Shown here piece by piece: positions 47,317 to 57,357 of a DNA stretch of 64,000 nt. The stretch's first letter is position 1, and every line of letters starts with the position of its first letter. The stretch covers positions 62,001 to 126,000 of the forward strand of contig CAVWJS010000002.1 in the NCBI GenBank assembly GCA_963755495.1. Direction: 5' to 3'. The position numbers were made by a program, and so were the translations under genes. The notes beneath the pieces are model-generated. The model ran no database searches, was not told the origin of the DNA, and saw nothing but the letters and a program-made list of their open reading frames with translations. This stretch comes from Bog-473 sp963755495. GTDB lineage: Bacteria; Actinomycetota; Acidimicrobiia; Acidimicrobiales; RAAP-2.

Positions 47317-49229
47317 GACCACCACGTCCGGCTGACGAGGAAGACGATCAGGGCAGCCATGCCCAGGGCGATGCCGAGGGCGTAGTTCCGCACATATCCG
47401 CTCTGGAGCTTGCGGGCAGCGGAGCCGGTGGAGCGCACCAGATTGGCCGTGCCGTTGACCGCGCCGTCGATGATCCGGGCGTCGACCACCCAGGCGAGGA
47501 AGTTGGCCAGCTTTTGGCTTGGACGACCAATGGTGGCGTCGTAGAAATCGTCCCAATACCAGACCCGCTGCAGGAACTGCGGCTCGAGCGCCGGCTTGTC
47601 CACCTGGGTGCCACGCCACAGGCCGACGGCGACGATGAGGCCGATGATCGCCGCCGCGAAGTCGGTGAGCGCCAGCGCCCATTCCGCGCCCGAATGAAGG
47701 TGGTCGTTGAGGAGGCTGCCTGAGAAGACCGGCGCCAGCCATCCCTCGAACGAGTCATGGTGGATCCAGGGCAGATCGAGCAGGCCACCGAAGAAGGCGG
47801 CAACGGCCAGGATCACCAAGGGCAGGCGCATGACCCAGGGAGACTCGTGAGGCGTGTGCAAGGGTGGCTCCCCGTTCGGCCCGACCTTGTCCCAGCGAGG
47901 ATCGCCGCCAAAGGCGAGCACCTGCAATCGCGTCATGTAGTAGGCCGTGAGGACCGCGGTGAGCAGACCCAGGGCCCAGAGCGGCTTGTAGCGGACGAAC
48001 ACGTTGTCCAGCACGTCGCCTTTGGACCAGAACCCGGCCAGGGGCGGGATGCCGGCGATGGCCAGCCAACCCACGGTGAAGGTGACCGTCGTCCACTTCA
48101 TCACCTTGCGCAAGGCGCCCATGCGTTTGAGGTCCTGTTCGCCGTCGAGCCCATGGATGGCCGACCCGGCAGCCAGGAAGAGCAGGCCCTTGAAGAAGGC
48201 GTGGGCCACCATGAGGAAGATGGCGGCGACGTACGCGCCGGAGCCTACGGCCAGAACCATGTAACCGATCTGCGACACGGTGGAGAATGCCAGGACCTTC
48301 TTGATGTCCTGTTGCGCACAGGCGATGGTCGCTGCCACAAACGCCGTGACCCCGCCGACGATGGCGATCACCTCGGTGCCCGAATGCGAGAGCGCAAGCA
48401 CGTGATTCATCCGGCACAACAGGTACACCCCGGCCGTCACCATGGTGGCGGCGTGGATGAGGGCGGAAACCGGGGTGGGTCCCTCCATGGCGTCAGGCAA
48501 CCAATTGAACAACGGGATTTGGGCCGACTTACCGGTGGCGGCCAGGAAGAGCAGCAACACCACCGCGGTGGCCGTGCCACCCCCCAGTTGGTGCAGCTGC
48601 CCGAAGATGCCGCCCCCCGGACCGCCGGTGTACTCGACGGTCCCGGTCTTCTCGAAGACCAAGAAGATGGCCAGTAGGAAGCCGGTGTCGCCGATGCGGT
48701 TGTAGATGAAAGCCTTCTTGCCGGCCGAGGCCGCCGAGTCACGGTGGAACCAGAAGGAGACGAGCCAGTACGAGCAGACGCCCACCCCTTCCCAGCCGAC
48801 GAAGGTCAACAGCAGGTTGTTGGAGAGCACCAGCACGAGCATGGAGAAGACGAAGAGGTTCAGGTAGATGAAGAACTTCGGGTAGTCGGGATCGCCCTTC
48901 ATGTACCCGATCGAATACAGATGGATCAGCGCACTCACCCCGGTGATGAACATGCACATGGTCACCGACAGCGGGTCCACCAATATGCCAACAGGGACGG
49001 TCAGCCCCCCGACCTGGAACCAGGTGAAGTAGTTGTGCACGAAAGTGCGGTGCACGTCGGGCAGGTTGAGCATCCCGCCCAATACGAAGCAGGCCACGAC
49101 GAAGGCGGCGGCTACCGCGATGGTGGCGATCCATCCCGCCAGCGGGTCACCGATGCGCTTGCCGGCCGCGACCAGCACCACAAAGCCGACGAGCGGCAGC
49201 AGTGGCATGAGGTAAGCAACGTGGAGCAC
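47313..49229 (-). CDS. nuoL: NADH-quinone oxidoreductase subunit L
   Basis: Largest antiporter-like subunit, 638 residues, with the lateral helix extension at its C-terminus. Seen: LLTFVGWEGVGVCSYWLVSF (helix 5 Glu), SAQIPLFNWLPDAMEGPTPV, SALIHAATMVTAGVYLLCRM, ACAQQDIKKVLAFSTVSQIG, and GWLAIAGIPPLAGFWSKGDV. GTG start at 49229, 8 bases after nuoK. Intact. Confidence 0.95.
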   Translation of the reverse strand: MLHVAYLMPLLPLVGFVVLVAAGKRIGDPLAGWIATIAVAAAFVVACFVLGGMLNLPDVHRTFVHNYFTWFQVGGLTVPVGILVDPLSVTMCMFITGVSALIHLYSIGYMKGDPDYPKFFIYLNLFVFSMLVLVLSNNLLLTFVGWEGVGVCSYWLVSFWFHRDSAASAGKKAFIYNRIGDTGFLLAIFLVFEKTGTVEYTGGPGGGIFGQLHQLGGGTATAVVLLLFLAATGKSAQIPLFNWLPDAMEGPTPVSALIHAATMVTAGVYLLCRMNHVLALSHSGTEVIAIVGGVTAFVAATIACAQQDIKKVLAFSTVSQIGYMVLAVGSGAYVAAIFLMVAHAFFKGLLFLAAGSAIHGLDGEQDLKRMGALRKVMKWTTVTFTVGWLAIAGIPPLAGFWSKGDVLDNVFVRYKPLWALGLLTAVLTAYYMTRLQVLAFGGDPRWDKVGPNGEPPLHTPHESPWVMRLPLVILAVAAFFGGLLDLPWIHHDSFEGWLAPVFSGSLLNDHLHSGAEWALALTDFAAAIIGLIVAVGLWRGTQVDKPALEPQFLQRVWYWDDFYDATIGRPSQKLANFLAWVVDARIIDGAVNGTANLVRSTGSAARKLQSGYVRNYALGIALGMAALIVFLVSRTWWS

Positions 49230-49237
49230 GGTTCAGG

Positions 49238-49543
49238 TCAGCCCTTCAACGAATGGAGTTCGTCGGCCACGGTGGTTGACCGCCGCCGGAAGTTGGTGAC
49301 CACGATCCCCAGCCCGACCACGACTTCAGCCGCCGCGACCACGAGGACGAAGAACACGAGGGCCTGCCCGCCGATGTCATTGAGCACCCGGGCGAACGTG
49401 ACGAAGGTCAGGTTGGCTGCATTGAGCATCAGCTCAATGCACATGAACATGATCAACACGTTGCGGCGTACCAGGAGCCCGATGGCGCCGATGGCGAAGA
49501 GTAAGGCGGCGAGCCCGAGGTACCACCCGGCGGACAAGCTCAT
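49238..49543 (-). CDS. nuoK: NADH-quinone oxidoreductase subunit K
   Basis: Three-helix membrane subunit of 101 residues with the conserved Glu residues in the second and third helices (LIMFMCIELMLNAANLTFVT; VVAAAEVVVGLGIVV). The start overlaps the nuoJ stop (ATGA). Intact. Confidence 0.95.
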   Translation of the reverse strand: MSLSAGWYLGLAALLFAIGAIGLLVRRNVLIMFMCIELMLNAANLTFVTFARVLNDIGGQALVFFVLVVAAAEVVVGLGIVVTNFRRRSTTVADELHSLKG

Positions 49544-50304
49544 GAGGACACCCCCCGTTCGATTGACTCGGATTGGATTGATTCGTCACTCGCCGGCTCG
49601 GCCGCAGCGGGCACGTTGGCCCCACCCGCTTCACCGGAAGCACCCGCTTCAGCGGGACCACCGGCTTCACCGGGAGCACCCTCCCCACGTGCGGCGACCT
49701 TGCCCGCGAGCTCGGACTCGGACACAGCTGGGCGACGGGCGAGTACCACTGCGCCAACGACGGCAATGACCAGGAGTGCCGCGGTGGCCTCGAACGCGAA
49801 GAGGTAAGTGGTAAAGAGCTGCTTGCCCAACTGGGCCACTTCGCCCGACGGGGCCCCGGCACTCTTGGTGATCGCGCCCTCGATGGGACCGACCACTTGG
49901 TGCGCGCCGGTGACCCAGTGCGAGGTGGCCAGCATGGCGATGATGCCGGCCAAGGTGATGCCCAACATGAGGAAGGCCAGCGTTCGCTGGCCGGTCAGGG
50001 GTTCGACGTTCACGTCCTCGCGCCGATCGACGCCGAGGAACATGATGACGAAGAGGAAGAGCACGACGATCGCGCCGGCGTACACGATGATCTGCACCGC
50101 GGCGAGGAAGTCGGCCTCTTGCTCGACGAAGAGGACGGCCACCCCGAACAAAGTCATGACCAAGCTCAACGCGGCGTGCACCGGGTTGCCCGAGGTGACG
50201 ACGCCGACCGCGCCCACCAGAATGACGGCGGCGCTAGCGGCGAACACCAAGATGTCCGGCCAGGTGGGGCGCGTGGAAGCAACGACGAGGGAAAGGTGCA
50301 GCAT
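49540..50304 (-). CDS. nuoJ: NADH-quinone oxidoreductase subunit J, with low-complexity C-terminus
   Basis: Membrane subunit of 254 residues. Five helices with the conserved FVEQEADFLAAVQIIVYAGA (pi-bulge helix region) and VVLFLFVIMFLGVDRRE. After the last helix (AALLVIAVVGAVVLARRP) about 65 residues rich in Ala, Gly and Glu follow (EGAPGEAGGPAEAGASGEAG), longer than in enteric NuoJ. 1-base overlap with nuoI upstream. Confidence 0.94.
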   Translation of the reverse strand: MLHLSLVVASTRPTWPDILVFAASAAVILVGAVGVVTSGNPVHAALSLVMTLFGVAVLFVEQEADFLAAVQIIVYAGAIVVLFLFVIMFLGVDRREDVNVEPLTGQRTLAFLMLGITLAGIIAMLATSHWVTGAHQVVGPIEGAITKSAGAPSGEVAQLGKQLFTTYLFAFEATAALLVIAVVGAVVLARRPAVSESELAGKVAARGEGAPGEAGGPAEAGASGEAGGANVPAAAEPASDESIQSESIERGVSS

Positions 50305-51140
50305 CAGGACTTACCTTCGGCTTTCGCCGCCTTACGTGCAGCGCGCAGCTCGTTCATCCGCACGCGCATGGCTTCCATCTTCTTCTTGTTCTTCTCGGCT
50401 CCGATCTTGGCCCGCCATACCCGGCCCTGCATGCCCCGGTGAGCCAACGGGATGTCTTCCGCCAGCAGATGGGCCTCCATGACTTCGCGCAGGGGCTTGG
50501 ATCCGGTCTTCTCGTCGTTGCGGAGTCCCGACTGCCCACCCTCGGGCGTGCGGGTGCCGTAACCCAGCTCACCCGACCACTGCACCTCGCCCTCGTACGC
50601 CGCGCTGCCCGACGGTGAGGTGGCGCGCATCCAGCCCGACGTCATCATGTCGTCGCCCTCGCGCCAGTCTTCCCACGGGAGCTTCTGCGGCATGCCGCGG
50701 TCGTCGACCAGCAACTCCTTCTTGGTGTAGATGGCGTCGGAGCGGTTGGAGAAGGAGAACTCGAAGAGCTTCGACTCGGTGATGGCCTCGGTCGGGCAGG
50801 CCTCCACGCACATGTCGCAATGAATGCAGCGCAGGTAGTTGATCTCGTAGACGTAGCCGTAACGTTCCCCCGGCGAGACAGGGTGGTCGGGCGGGTTGTC
50901 CAGACCGCGCACGTAGATGCAGTCAGCCGGGCACACGCCGGCGCAGAGCTCGCATCCGATGCACTTCTCCATGCCGTCCTCGTAGCGGTTCAGGACATGG
51001 CGGCCATGCTGGCGCGGCTGCTTGGGCTTCTTGTCGTCAGGGTACGAGGTGGTGACCCGGGGCCGGGTCAGATGTTGAAATGTCAGCTTAAAACCACCGA
51101 GAAAACTCAGCTGGTCCTTCACTTCATCGCCGAAGCCCAC
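50304..51140 (-). CDS. nuoI: NADH-quinone oxidoreductase subunit I, with long C-terminal extension
   Basis: Electron-transfer subunit with two [4Fe-4S] clusters: CIGCELCAGVCPADCIYVRG and CIHCDMCVEACPTEAITESK. 278 residues; the first 180 match NuoI, and the remaining 100 form an extension ending in a Lys/Arg/Ala/Met-rich helix (KNKKKMEAMRVRMNELRAAR). Starts within 1 base of the nuoH stop. Intact. Confidence 0.95.
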   Translation of the reverse strand: MGFGDEVKDQLSFLGGFKLTFQHLTRPRVTTSYPDDKKPKQPRQHGRHVLNRYEDGMEKCIGCELCAGVCPADCIYVRGLDNPPDHPVSPGERYGYVYEINYLRCIHCDMCVEACPTEAITESKLFEFSFSNRSDAIYTKKELLVDDRGMPQKLPWEDWREGDDMMTSGWMRATSPSGSAAYEGEVQWSGELGYGTRTPEGGQSGLRNDEKTGSKPLREVMEAHLLAEDIPLAHRGMQGRVWRAKIGAEKNKKKMEAMRVRMNELRAARKAAKAEGKS

Positions 51141-52423
51141 TACGCATCAGCTCCTTGCGGCGATGTCGGGCCGCCGCGTGGACGCAGAGCCGGGGTCACC
51201 CGTCGCCCGACCGAGGGAAGGACTGACTCCTTCTCGGTGCGGTCCGATCCGAGGCGAGTGGCTCGAATGAGCAGTACGGCGGCGGCCACCACGACTGGCA
51301 CCATGATCAACCCGCTCCAACCCCACGTGACAATGGCCGCCACTAACAGAAGCCAAGCCAGGCTCATCGGGATGAGACGCTTCCACCCGAGGTCCATCAA
51401 CTGGTCGTAGCGAAGGCGGGGCAGCGCGGCCCGGAACCACACGTAAATGAAGCAGAAGGCCACCGTCTTGAGGACGAACCAGATGATCGGCATATAGATG
51501 GTGGCGCCGGCGATAGGCGGGATGAGCCCATTGGGGCCACCGAAGAAGAGAGTGACCACCACCGCCGACATGGTGATGGTGTTCATGAACTCAGCCAGAT
51601 AGAACATGCCGAACCGCATGGAGGAATACTCGGTGTGAAAACCGCCAACCAGCTCGGAGTCGGCCTCGGTCAGGTCGAAGGGCGGCCGGGTGAGTTCGGC
51701 CGTGATGGCGATCATGAAGAAGATGAACGGAACGAAGCCAAGGCGTATGAGGTTCCAATTCCAAAAGCCGTTCGACTGCGCCGCCACGATGGCCCGGGTG
51801 GAGAGCGAGTGGCTGACCAGGACCACGGTGACCACCGTCATGCCCAACGCTGCTTCGTATGAAATGACTTGGGCCGAGGCACGCACCGATCCGAGGAGGG
51901 GGTACTTCGAGCCAGACGACCAGCCGGCCAGCATGACTCCGTAGACCGCGATGCCCGACATGGCCAGCACGAGCAGGATCCCGATAGGGGGATCCGCCAC
52001 CTGGAGCTCGAAGGTGTGACTGCCCAGCCTGATGATGCCGCCCACCGGTACGACGGCGAAAGTCACGAAGGCCGGGACCGTCGAGAGGTACGGCGCCAGC
52101 TTGAAGGTGAACGAATCGGACTGCGCCGGGATCAAGTCCTCTTTGAAGATCAGCTTGGTGCCGTCGGCCAACGTCTGCAGGAGGCCCCATGGTCCGGCTC
52201 GGTTCGGGCCGATCCGGCTCTGCATGTCCGAGATCACCTTGCGCTCGAACCAGATCATCATGGCCGTCGCGGTCAGGAGGACGAGAAAAGCGGCCAAGAC
52301 CCGGACGACGAGTATGAGGAGATCGCCCCAGTGGAGCCCGTTGAAGAACAGCGGGTCACCCAGACCCTGGTTGGGTGAGGTCTTGAGGTTGGAGCTCAGG
52401 AGCGTGCTGATCGTGCCGATCAC
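51140..52423 (-). CDS. nuoH: NADH-quinone oxidoreductase subunit H
   Basis: Membrane subunit forming the quinone chamber, 427 residues. Conserved: WFERKVISDMQSRIGPNRAG, LLQTLADGTKLIFKEDLIPA, ITAELTRPPFDLTEADSELV, GGFHTEYSSMRFGMFYLAEF, and FVWFRAALPRLRYDQLMDLG (as YVWFRAALPR). A polar C-terminal tail of about 40 residues follows. The start overlaps the nuoG stop (ATGA). Intact. Confidence 0.95.
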   Translation of the reverse strand: MIGTISTLLSSNLKTSPNQGLGDPLFFNGLHWGDLLILVVRVLAAFLVLLTATAMMIWFERKVISDMQSRIGPNRAGPWGLLQTLADGTKLIFKEDLIPAQSDSFTFKLAPYLSTVPAFVTFAVVPVGGIIRLGSHTFELQVADPPIGILLVLAMSGIAVYGVMLAGWSSGSKYPLLGSVRASAQVISYEAALGMTVVTVVLVSHSLSTRAIVAAQSNGFWNWNLIRLGFVPFIFFMIAITAELTRPPFDLTEADSELVGGFHTEYSSMRFGMFYLAEFMNTITMSAVVVTLFFGGPNGLIPPIAGATIYMPIIWFVLKTVAFCFIYVWFRAALPRLRYDQLMDLGWKRLIPMSLAWLLLVAAIVTWGWSGLIMVPVVVAAAVLLIRATRLGSDRTEKESVLPSVGRRVTPALRPRGGPTSPQGADA

Positions 52424-55323
52424 ACAGACTCCAGTCGTACATCAGTCACGGGGCTACGACTGTCGATGAGGGTGGCTGCCGCATTGGCGGGCGCCACCGT
52501 CCCATGGGGCACATTGAAGTCGACCGCCACCGCACCACGGGGGATGTCGCTGTCCGCCTCGGCCGCGAGTACCAGCTCACCGCGGGCCGAGCGCACTCGG
52601 ACCAGATCACCCGTCTTGGCTCCTAGCCGGTCCAGATCGTAAGGGTTGGCGCGGGCCACCAGCGGTGGTACGAGAGGTGTGAGCGAAGGCGAGCCGGTGA
52701 CCGAGCTCCCGGCATCGTAGAGGCGGCGTGTGGCCACGAGACGCAGGGCATAGCTGTCGGCCGGCGGGACGTGCACGCCCTCCCCCTCCGCAGCCGCCAG
52801 CCCGCTGAGGAGCGCGGGAGGTGCTCCCAGCGCGGCGATGCGCGCCTGCACGACGCCGTCGGCCCCAGCGGAACCACTGCGAGGGGGAGCCCCCTGTCGC
52901 TCCACCGACTCGACGCCCGGGAGCGCAATCGGATCGATTGGGTCCACGTCGTGGGGGGCCGGTCCTCCAGCCACGATCGGCACGAGGATGCCGTCGTGGG
53001 CCGCGTCGGAGTGGAGAACGCTCTGGGTCAGGCCGAAGTAGGCCGGTGCGGTCAGGTGAAGCTCGTCGGCCAGATCGTTGGCGGTGGTGACGCCCAGGTC
53101 CTTCCCGAGGGCGGCGGCCAACTCGGCTGCGATCATCCAGTCGGCCCAGGCGAACCCTGGGGCGGTGAGCTTCTGACCCAGGCGGCTCACCCGGCCTTCG
53201 ATATTGGTCGTCGTACCGGGGCGCTCGTGTGCCACGGCGCAGGGCAGAACGACGTCGGCATAGGCAGTGACCGACTCGGATGGATGCCCGGTGACTGCCA
53301 CGATGAAGTGCCCGGCGGAGAGTGCCTTTTCGGCCACGGCGCGATCGGGGAAGTCACCCAACGGATCTGCACCCAACAAGATGAGCGAGGTCACCTGGAC
53401 GCCGCGAGATCCATGAGAAGAGCTGCCGCCGGACTCGCCGGCCATGGAGGAGAGGATGCCGGCCGCGTCGAGACCCGTCGATTCGGGTACGGCGCCCCAG
53501 GCGGCAGCGAACCACTCGCGCCCCGACTCGAGGCTGACCCGACCTGGAAGCAGACCGGGGGCGAGGCCCATGTCGAGTGCCCCGAAAACATTGCCGCGAC
53601 GCAGGGCCGGAAGGAAGGTCGCCTTGGGCAGCGACACCGCCAGCACCCGGGCCGCCTCTGCTACCAGGTCCCCCGATTCGGCATAAGAAGGACGACCCAG
53701 CACGATCACGACGCCCTCACCACCGGCCCCGCCCCGCTCGGTCAGCACCTGACGCGCTGCCGCCAGTACATCATCGCTCACCGATGAGCCCTCAGGGTGC
53801 GTGCCCAGAGCGGTGACCGCGTCGTCGTCACCACAGAGCGCGCGCGCAACCACCGGCGCGTCGCCGGGACGGACGCCCAACGATGCGCTGGACACCGCGG
53901 TCAGCGCGGTGGGCGACGGAGTCAACTCTATGAGTGCCGTGGAGCCGGCCACGGCCTCACGCAGGCGGAGGAAGAGGACCGGCAACTCCTCACGCAGGTC
54001 GCCGGCCAAGGTGATGAGGACCGGGGCAGCGCAGGCGGCGTCGATGGTGGCCCGGGGCAGGCCGAGCACCAATTCGGCGGGGAGCCCATCGCCCAGCTGC
54101 GCGTCGACCGAGTCCGTACCGAGGATGCCCTTGGCCAACTTGGCCCAGGCGTAGGCGGACTCGTTGGTGAGGCGGGCCCCACCGATCACGGCGACGCTTC
54201 CGTTCCCGCCCGCGCTCTGTGCCGTCTGCAACCCAGTGGCCGCTGCTGTGAGAGCTTCGCCCCAACTGACCGCGACGAGCTCTCCGTTCTTACGAATCTG
54301 GGGCTCGACGAGACGGCCGTGTTCGAAGCGACCGGTCTCGTGTACCTCGCCGAGGAACTGGCCACGCGTCGCTCCCAGACTGACCACCTGGCCGGCCGTC
54401 GCCGGCGCCACGTCGACCGCTTCATCGGCGAGGGCCGCTTCGTCCGGCGAATTATCGATTTCGTCGCCGTTGACCGATTCGAAGACGAAGCGTCCCTTAT
54501 CGCACAGCCACCCGTGATTGACCGGTTCCGAGTCGATGCCGAGCAACCGGGTCAGCCGGTTGGAGGAGGACTGCACAGCCACCCGGCAGCCGACCGAGCA
54601 CGTGGTGCAGGTCGACTCGACCTGGTCCAAGTCCCAGGGTCGGGCGGTAAAACGATAGGGCGTCGCGGTCAGCGCACCAACCGGGCAGATCTGCACGGTG
54701 TTGCCGCTGAAGTAGGACGAGAACGGCTCGGTGGGGAAGGTAGCGACCTCCACGTTCTCACCGCGGCCGGCGAAGTCGATCTGTGCCTCACCGGCGACCT
54801 CGGAGGCGAAGCGGGTGCAGCGTGCGCACTGAATGCAGCGCTCGCGATCGAGCAGGACCAGGTCCGAAATGGGGATCGGCTTCTCGAAATGCCGCTTTTC
54901 CTCAATGAAACGGCTCTCGCCGGGGCCGTGCGCCAGGGTCTGGTCCTGCAGGGGACACTCGCCACCTTTGTCGCAGACCGGGCAGTCGAGCGGGTGGTTG
55001 GCCAAGAGAAACTCAAGAACGCCGTCTTGTGCCTTCTTGACCTTCTCCGAATCGGTGGTGACGGACATCCCCTCGGCCACCGCGATGAAGCAAGCCGGCT
55101 GCAATGTGGCCCCTCGCGGGCCATCCACCTCGACCAGGCACATGCGGCACATGCCGACGGGCTCCATGCGCGGGTGATAGCAGAAACGAGGGATGTAGGT
55201 CCCGGCCCGCTCCGCGGCGGCGATCAACAGTTCGCCCGGCTTAGCCGAGACGGTGCGACCATCGAGGTTGATGGAGACGCCGTCCGTGTTTGCCGTGTCA
55301 GTGGGGTCCGCAGTGTCAGTCAA
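52420..55323 (-). CDS. nuoG: NADH-quinone oxidoreductase subunit G
   Basis: Peripheral-arm subunit of 967 residues. N-terminal [2Fe-2S] domain (CYHPRMEPVGMCRMCLVEVD then LQPAC), the His/Cys cluster HPLDCPVCDKGGECPLQDQ, and a [4Fe-4S] pair CIQCARCTRFASEVAG with NTVQICPVGALTATPYRF. The molybdopterin-fold part opens with STCTTCSVGCRVAVQSSSNR, keeping the extra N7-type cluster Cys. The C-terminal half is a degenerate molybdopterin oxidoreductase domain. Overlaps nuoF by 8 bases. Intact. Confidence 0.95.
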   Translation of the reverse strand: MTDTADPTDTANTDGVSINLDGRTVSAKPGELLIAAAERAGTYIPRFCYHPRMEPVGMCRMCLVEVDGPRGATLQPACFIAVAEGMSVTTDSEKVKKAQDGVLEFLLANHPLDCPVCDKGGECPLQDQTLAHGPGESRFIEEKRHFEKPIPISDLVLLDRERCIQCARCTRFASEVAGEAQIDFAGRGENVEVATFPTEPFSSYFSGNTVQICPVGALTATPYRFTARPWDLDQVESTCTTCSVGCRVAVQSSSNRLTRLLGIDSEPVNHGWLCDKGRFVFESVNGDEIDNSPDEAALADEAVDVAPATAGQVVSLGATRGQFLGEVHETGRFEHGRLVEPQIRKNGELVAVSWGEALTAAATGLQTAQSAGGNGSVAVIGGARLTNESAYAWAKLAKGILGTDSVDAQLGDGLPAELVLGLPRATIDAACAAPVLITLAGDLREELPVLFLRLREAVAGSTALIELTPSPTALTAVSSASLGVRPGDAPVVARALCGDDDAVTALGTHPEGSSVSDDVLAAARQVLTERGGAGGEGVVIVLGRPSYAESGDLVAEAARVLAVSLPKATFLPALRRGNVFGALDMGLAPGLLPGRVSLESGREWFAAAWGAVPESTGLDAAGILSSMAGESGGSSSHGSRGVQVTSLILLGADPLGDFPDRAVAEKALSAGHFIVAVTGHPSESVTAYADVVLPCAVAHERPGTTTNIEGRVSRLGQKLTAPGFAWADWMIAAELAAALGKDLGVTTANDLADELHLTAPAYFGLTQSVLHSDAAHDGILVPIVAGGPAPHDVDPIDPIALPGVESVERQGAPPRSGSAGADGVVQARIAALGAPPALLSGLAAAEGEGVHVPPADSYALRLVATRRLYDAGSSVTGSPSLTPLVPPLVARANPYDLDRLGAKTGDLVRVRSARGELVLAAEADSDIPRGAVAVDFNVPHGTVAPANAAATLIDSRSPVTDVRLESV

Positions 55324-56620
55324 AGGGGCACCCCCCCTCTTTGATGTGGACCAGGAACTCGTCGCGGAACATGCGGATGGCCGAAGCGATCGAGGAGGGT
55401 ATGGAAGGACCGAGTACGCAAATGGTCGTCTGCTGCGGCGGCCAGGCTACGCCGGGCGAAATGTTGTCACACAGATCCATAAGAAGGTCGAGATCTTCCT
55501 CGCGCCCGGCGCCATTCTCAATTCGGTACATGATGCGCTCGAGCCAGCCCGACCCTTCGCGACAGGGCGTGCACTGTCCGCATGACTCGCGAGAGAAGAA
55601 TTTTGTGATCCGCCAGGCGGCCCGCACCACACAGGTGGCCGAGTCCATCACAACGATCGAGCCGGACCCCAGCATGGAGCCGGCTGCGCCAACCTCATCT
55701 TGTCCGAGCGGGAGGTCGACCTGATCGGGCCCGAACCATGGGGCCGAGACGCCGCCCGGAATGAAGGCCTTGAGCGTGTTGTTACCGCGAATCCCCCCGC
55801 CGAGAACGGGGGCGTAGATCAGGTCCCGGAAGGTCGTCTTGACCATCTCGAGCTCAAAGACCCCGGGATTGTGCACGTGTCCGGCCAAGGCGAAGAGTCG
55901 CGTCCCGGTTGAGCGGCCCTCGCCGAGAGCAGCGAAAGCCGCCCCGCCGTTGTTGATGATCCAAGGGATGTTGGCCATCGTCTCTACGTTGTTGACCACT
56001 GTCGGCTGGCCGTAAAGGCCGATCGAGGCCGGGAAGAACGGAGGCTTGATGCGAGGGAAGCCGCGCTTGCCCTCCAGCGATTCGAGCAGCGCCGTCTCCT
56101 CACCGCAGATGTAGGCGCCCGCGCCCGGGTGTACCACCACGTCGATGGAGAAGCCCGAGCCGAAGATATCTGCGCCGATCGCGCCGAGGTCGTATGCCTC
56201 GTTCAGTGCCGACTGCAACCGCTCGAGCCCGAGTGCGAACTCTCCGCGCAGGTAGATGAAGGCCTGACTCACTTGAAGGGCGTAGGCGGAAATCAACACA
56301 CCCTCTATGATCTGGTGCGGGTCACGCTCAATGAGGAGATGGTCCTTGAAGGTCGCCGGCTCGCTCTCGTCGCCATTGATGGCCAGGTAGGTAACTGCCT
56401 TCTTGCCCAGGAGCGCCCACTTGCGACCGGCCGGGAATCCGGCTCCGCCCCGACCGAGGAGACTGGCCGTATCAACTTCGTGCGCCACGGCCTCGGGGGT
56501 CATTGTCAGTGCCTTGCGGAGTCCCTCGTACCCGCCGGTAGCGAGATAGCGCTCCAGCGTGTGGGAGTCCTCGTACCCGATACGGGCGGTCACGATTTTC
56601 GGGGCTTCGGTGATCGCCAT
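55316..56620 (-). CDS. nuoF: NADH-quinone oxidoreductase subunit F
   Basis: NADH- and FMN-binding subunit, 434 residues. NADH/FMN glycine loop LLGRGGAGFPAGRKWALLGK, FMN region YLAINGDESEPATFKDHLLI, GAGAYICGEETALLESLEGK, and N3 cluster SCGQCTPCREGSGWLERIMY with the fourth Cys in QTTICVLGPSIPSSI. 1-base overlap with nuoE (TGATG). Intact. Confidence 0.96.
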   Translation of the reverse strand: MAITEAPKIVTARIGYEDSHTLERYLATGGYEGLRKALTMTPEAVAHEVDTASLLGRGGAGFPAGRKWALLGKKAVTYLAINGDESEPATFKDHLLIERDPHQIIEGVLISAYALQVSQAFIYLRGEFALGLERLQSALNEAYDLGAIGADIFGSGFSIDVVVHPGAGAYICGEETALLESLEGKRGFPRIKPPFFPASIGLYGQPTVVNNVETMANIPWIINNGGAAFAALGEGRSTGTRLFALAGHVHNPGVFELEMVKTTFRDLIYAPVLGGGIRGNNTLKAFIPGGVSAPWFGPDQVDLPLGQDEVGAAGSMLGSGSIVVMDSATCVVRAAWRITKFFSRESCGQCTPCREGSGWLERIMYRIENGAGREEDLDLLMDLCDNISPGVAWPPQQTTICVLGPSIPSSIASAIRMFRDEFLVHIKEGGCPFD

Positions 56621-57357
56621 CAGGACGCTCCTTCCCCGGTTTTCGGCGCTTCGGCCGGGGCCGACACCGTGGTCGGCGGAGGCCCGGCGACAGTCGCCGC
56701 GTCAGGCTTCGCCGCAGTTTCCGCGTTCGCATCGGCTTCGGCCTTCGCCGCGGCGGCCCGCGTCGCTTGCACCTGAGCCATGGCCGCCCGCTCGGTGGCG
56801 ATGGCCTCTCTGTCGGCTTTGAGCCCCACGGTCCGCCGCACCCGCACCAGGGTTCCATGCGGGGGCACCGTCTCGGCCAACGCACCGCTGCGTAGGTCGC
56901 TCACCAACTGGTCGAAGCTCTCCGGCGTCTGGCCGCCGACGTAGCGGTGATTGACCTGGACGCACGGCGTACGGTCGCAGTCGGCCAGGCACTCGGATTC
57001 CTCCAGAGTGAACACGCCGTCCGTGGTCGTGCCGCCGGCCCGGACCCCGAGCGACGACTCGGCGTGCTCGAGCAGCTCCAGGGCCCCGCCCAGGAGACAG
57101 GCGATATTGGTGCACACCGACACCACGTAGGTCCCGACCGGCTCGGTGTGCAACATGTCGTAGAACGTTGCCGTGCCCTGCACTTCGGCTGCGGTGACCC
57201 CGAGCAGTTCGGCGATCTCGCTCATGGCCTCGGGCCGCAGCCAGCCATCCTGCTCTTGCGCCAGATGGCAGAGCGGGATCAGCGCCGAGCGTGGCTCAGG
57301 GTACAGCGCGACCAATCCCTTGGCCTGCTCGAGCAGATCCGCCGACAGATGGCTCAC
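56620..57357 (-). CDS. nuoE: NADH-quinone oxidoreductase subunit E, with Ala-rich C-terminus
   Basis: Thioredoxin-like [2Fe-2S] subunit, 245 residues. Cluster ligands: VSVCTNIACLLGGALELLEH (two Cys) and EECLADC-type SECLADCDRTPCVQVN. The N-terminal helical part AQEQDGWLRPEAMSEIAELL is typical. After about residue 165 a low-complexity tail rich in Ala, Glu and Pro follows (RAAAAKAEADANAETAAKPD), longer than the usual 160-170 residues. ATGA overlap with nuoD. Confidence 0.95.
   Translation of the reverse strand: MSHLSADLLEQAKGLVALYPEPRSALIPLCHLAQEQDGWLRPEAMSEIAELLGVTAAEVQGTATFYDMLHTEPVGTYVVSVCTNIACLLGGALELLEHAESSLGVRAGGTTTDGVFTLEESECLADCDRTPCVQVNHRYVGGQTPESFDQLVSDLRSGALAETVPPHGTLVRVRRTVGLKADREAIATERAAMAQVQATRAAAAKAEADANAETAAKPDAATVAGPPPTTVSAPAEAPKTGEGAS

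Noticed and set aside
46603..47385. 260-residue plus-strand frame opposite nuoM, and similar frames at 47757-48677 and 48744-49769
   Set aside because: Antisense of membrane-protein codons yields Glu/Gln/Asp/His-rich low-complexity proteins; none has a motif.
53797..55344. 515-residue plus-strand frame opposite nuoG
   Set aside because: Long only because of GC-rich codons on the other strand; no domain is visible and nuoG is clear.
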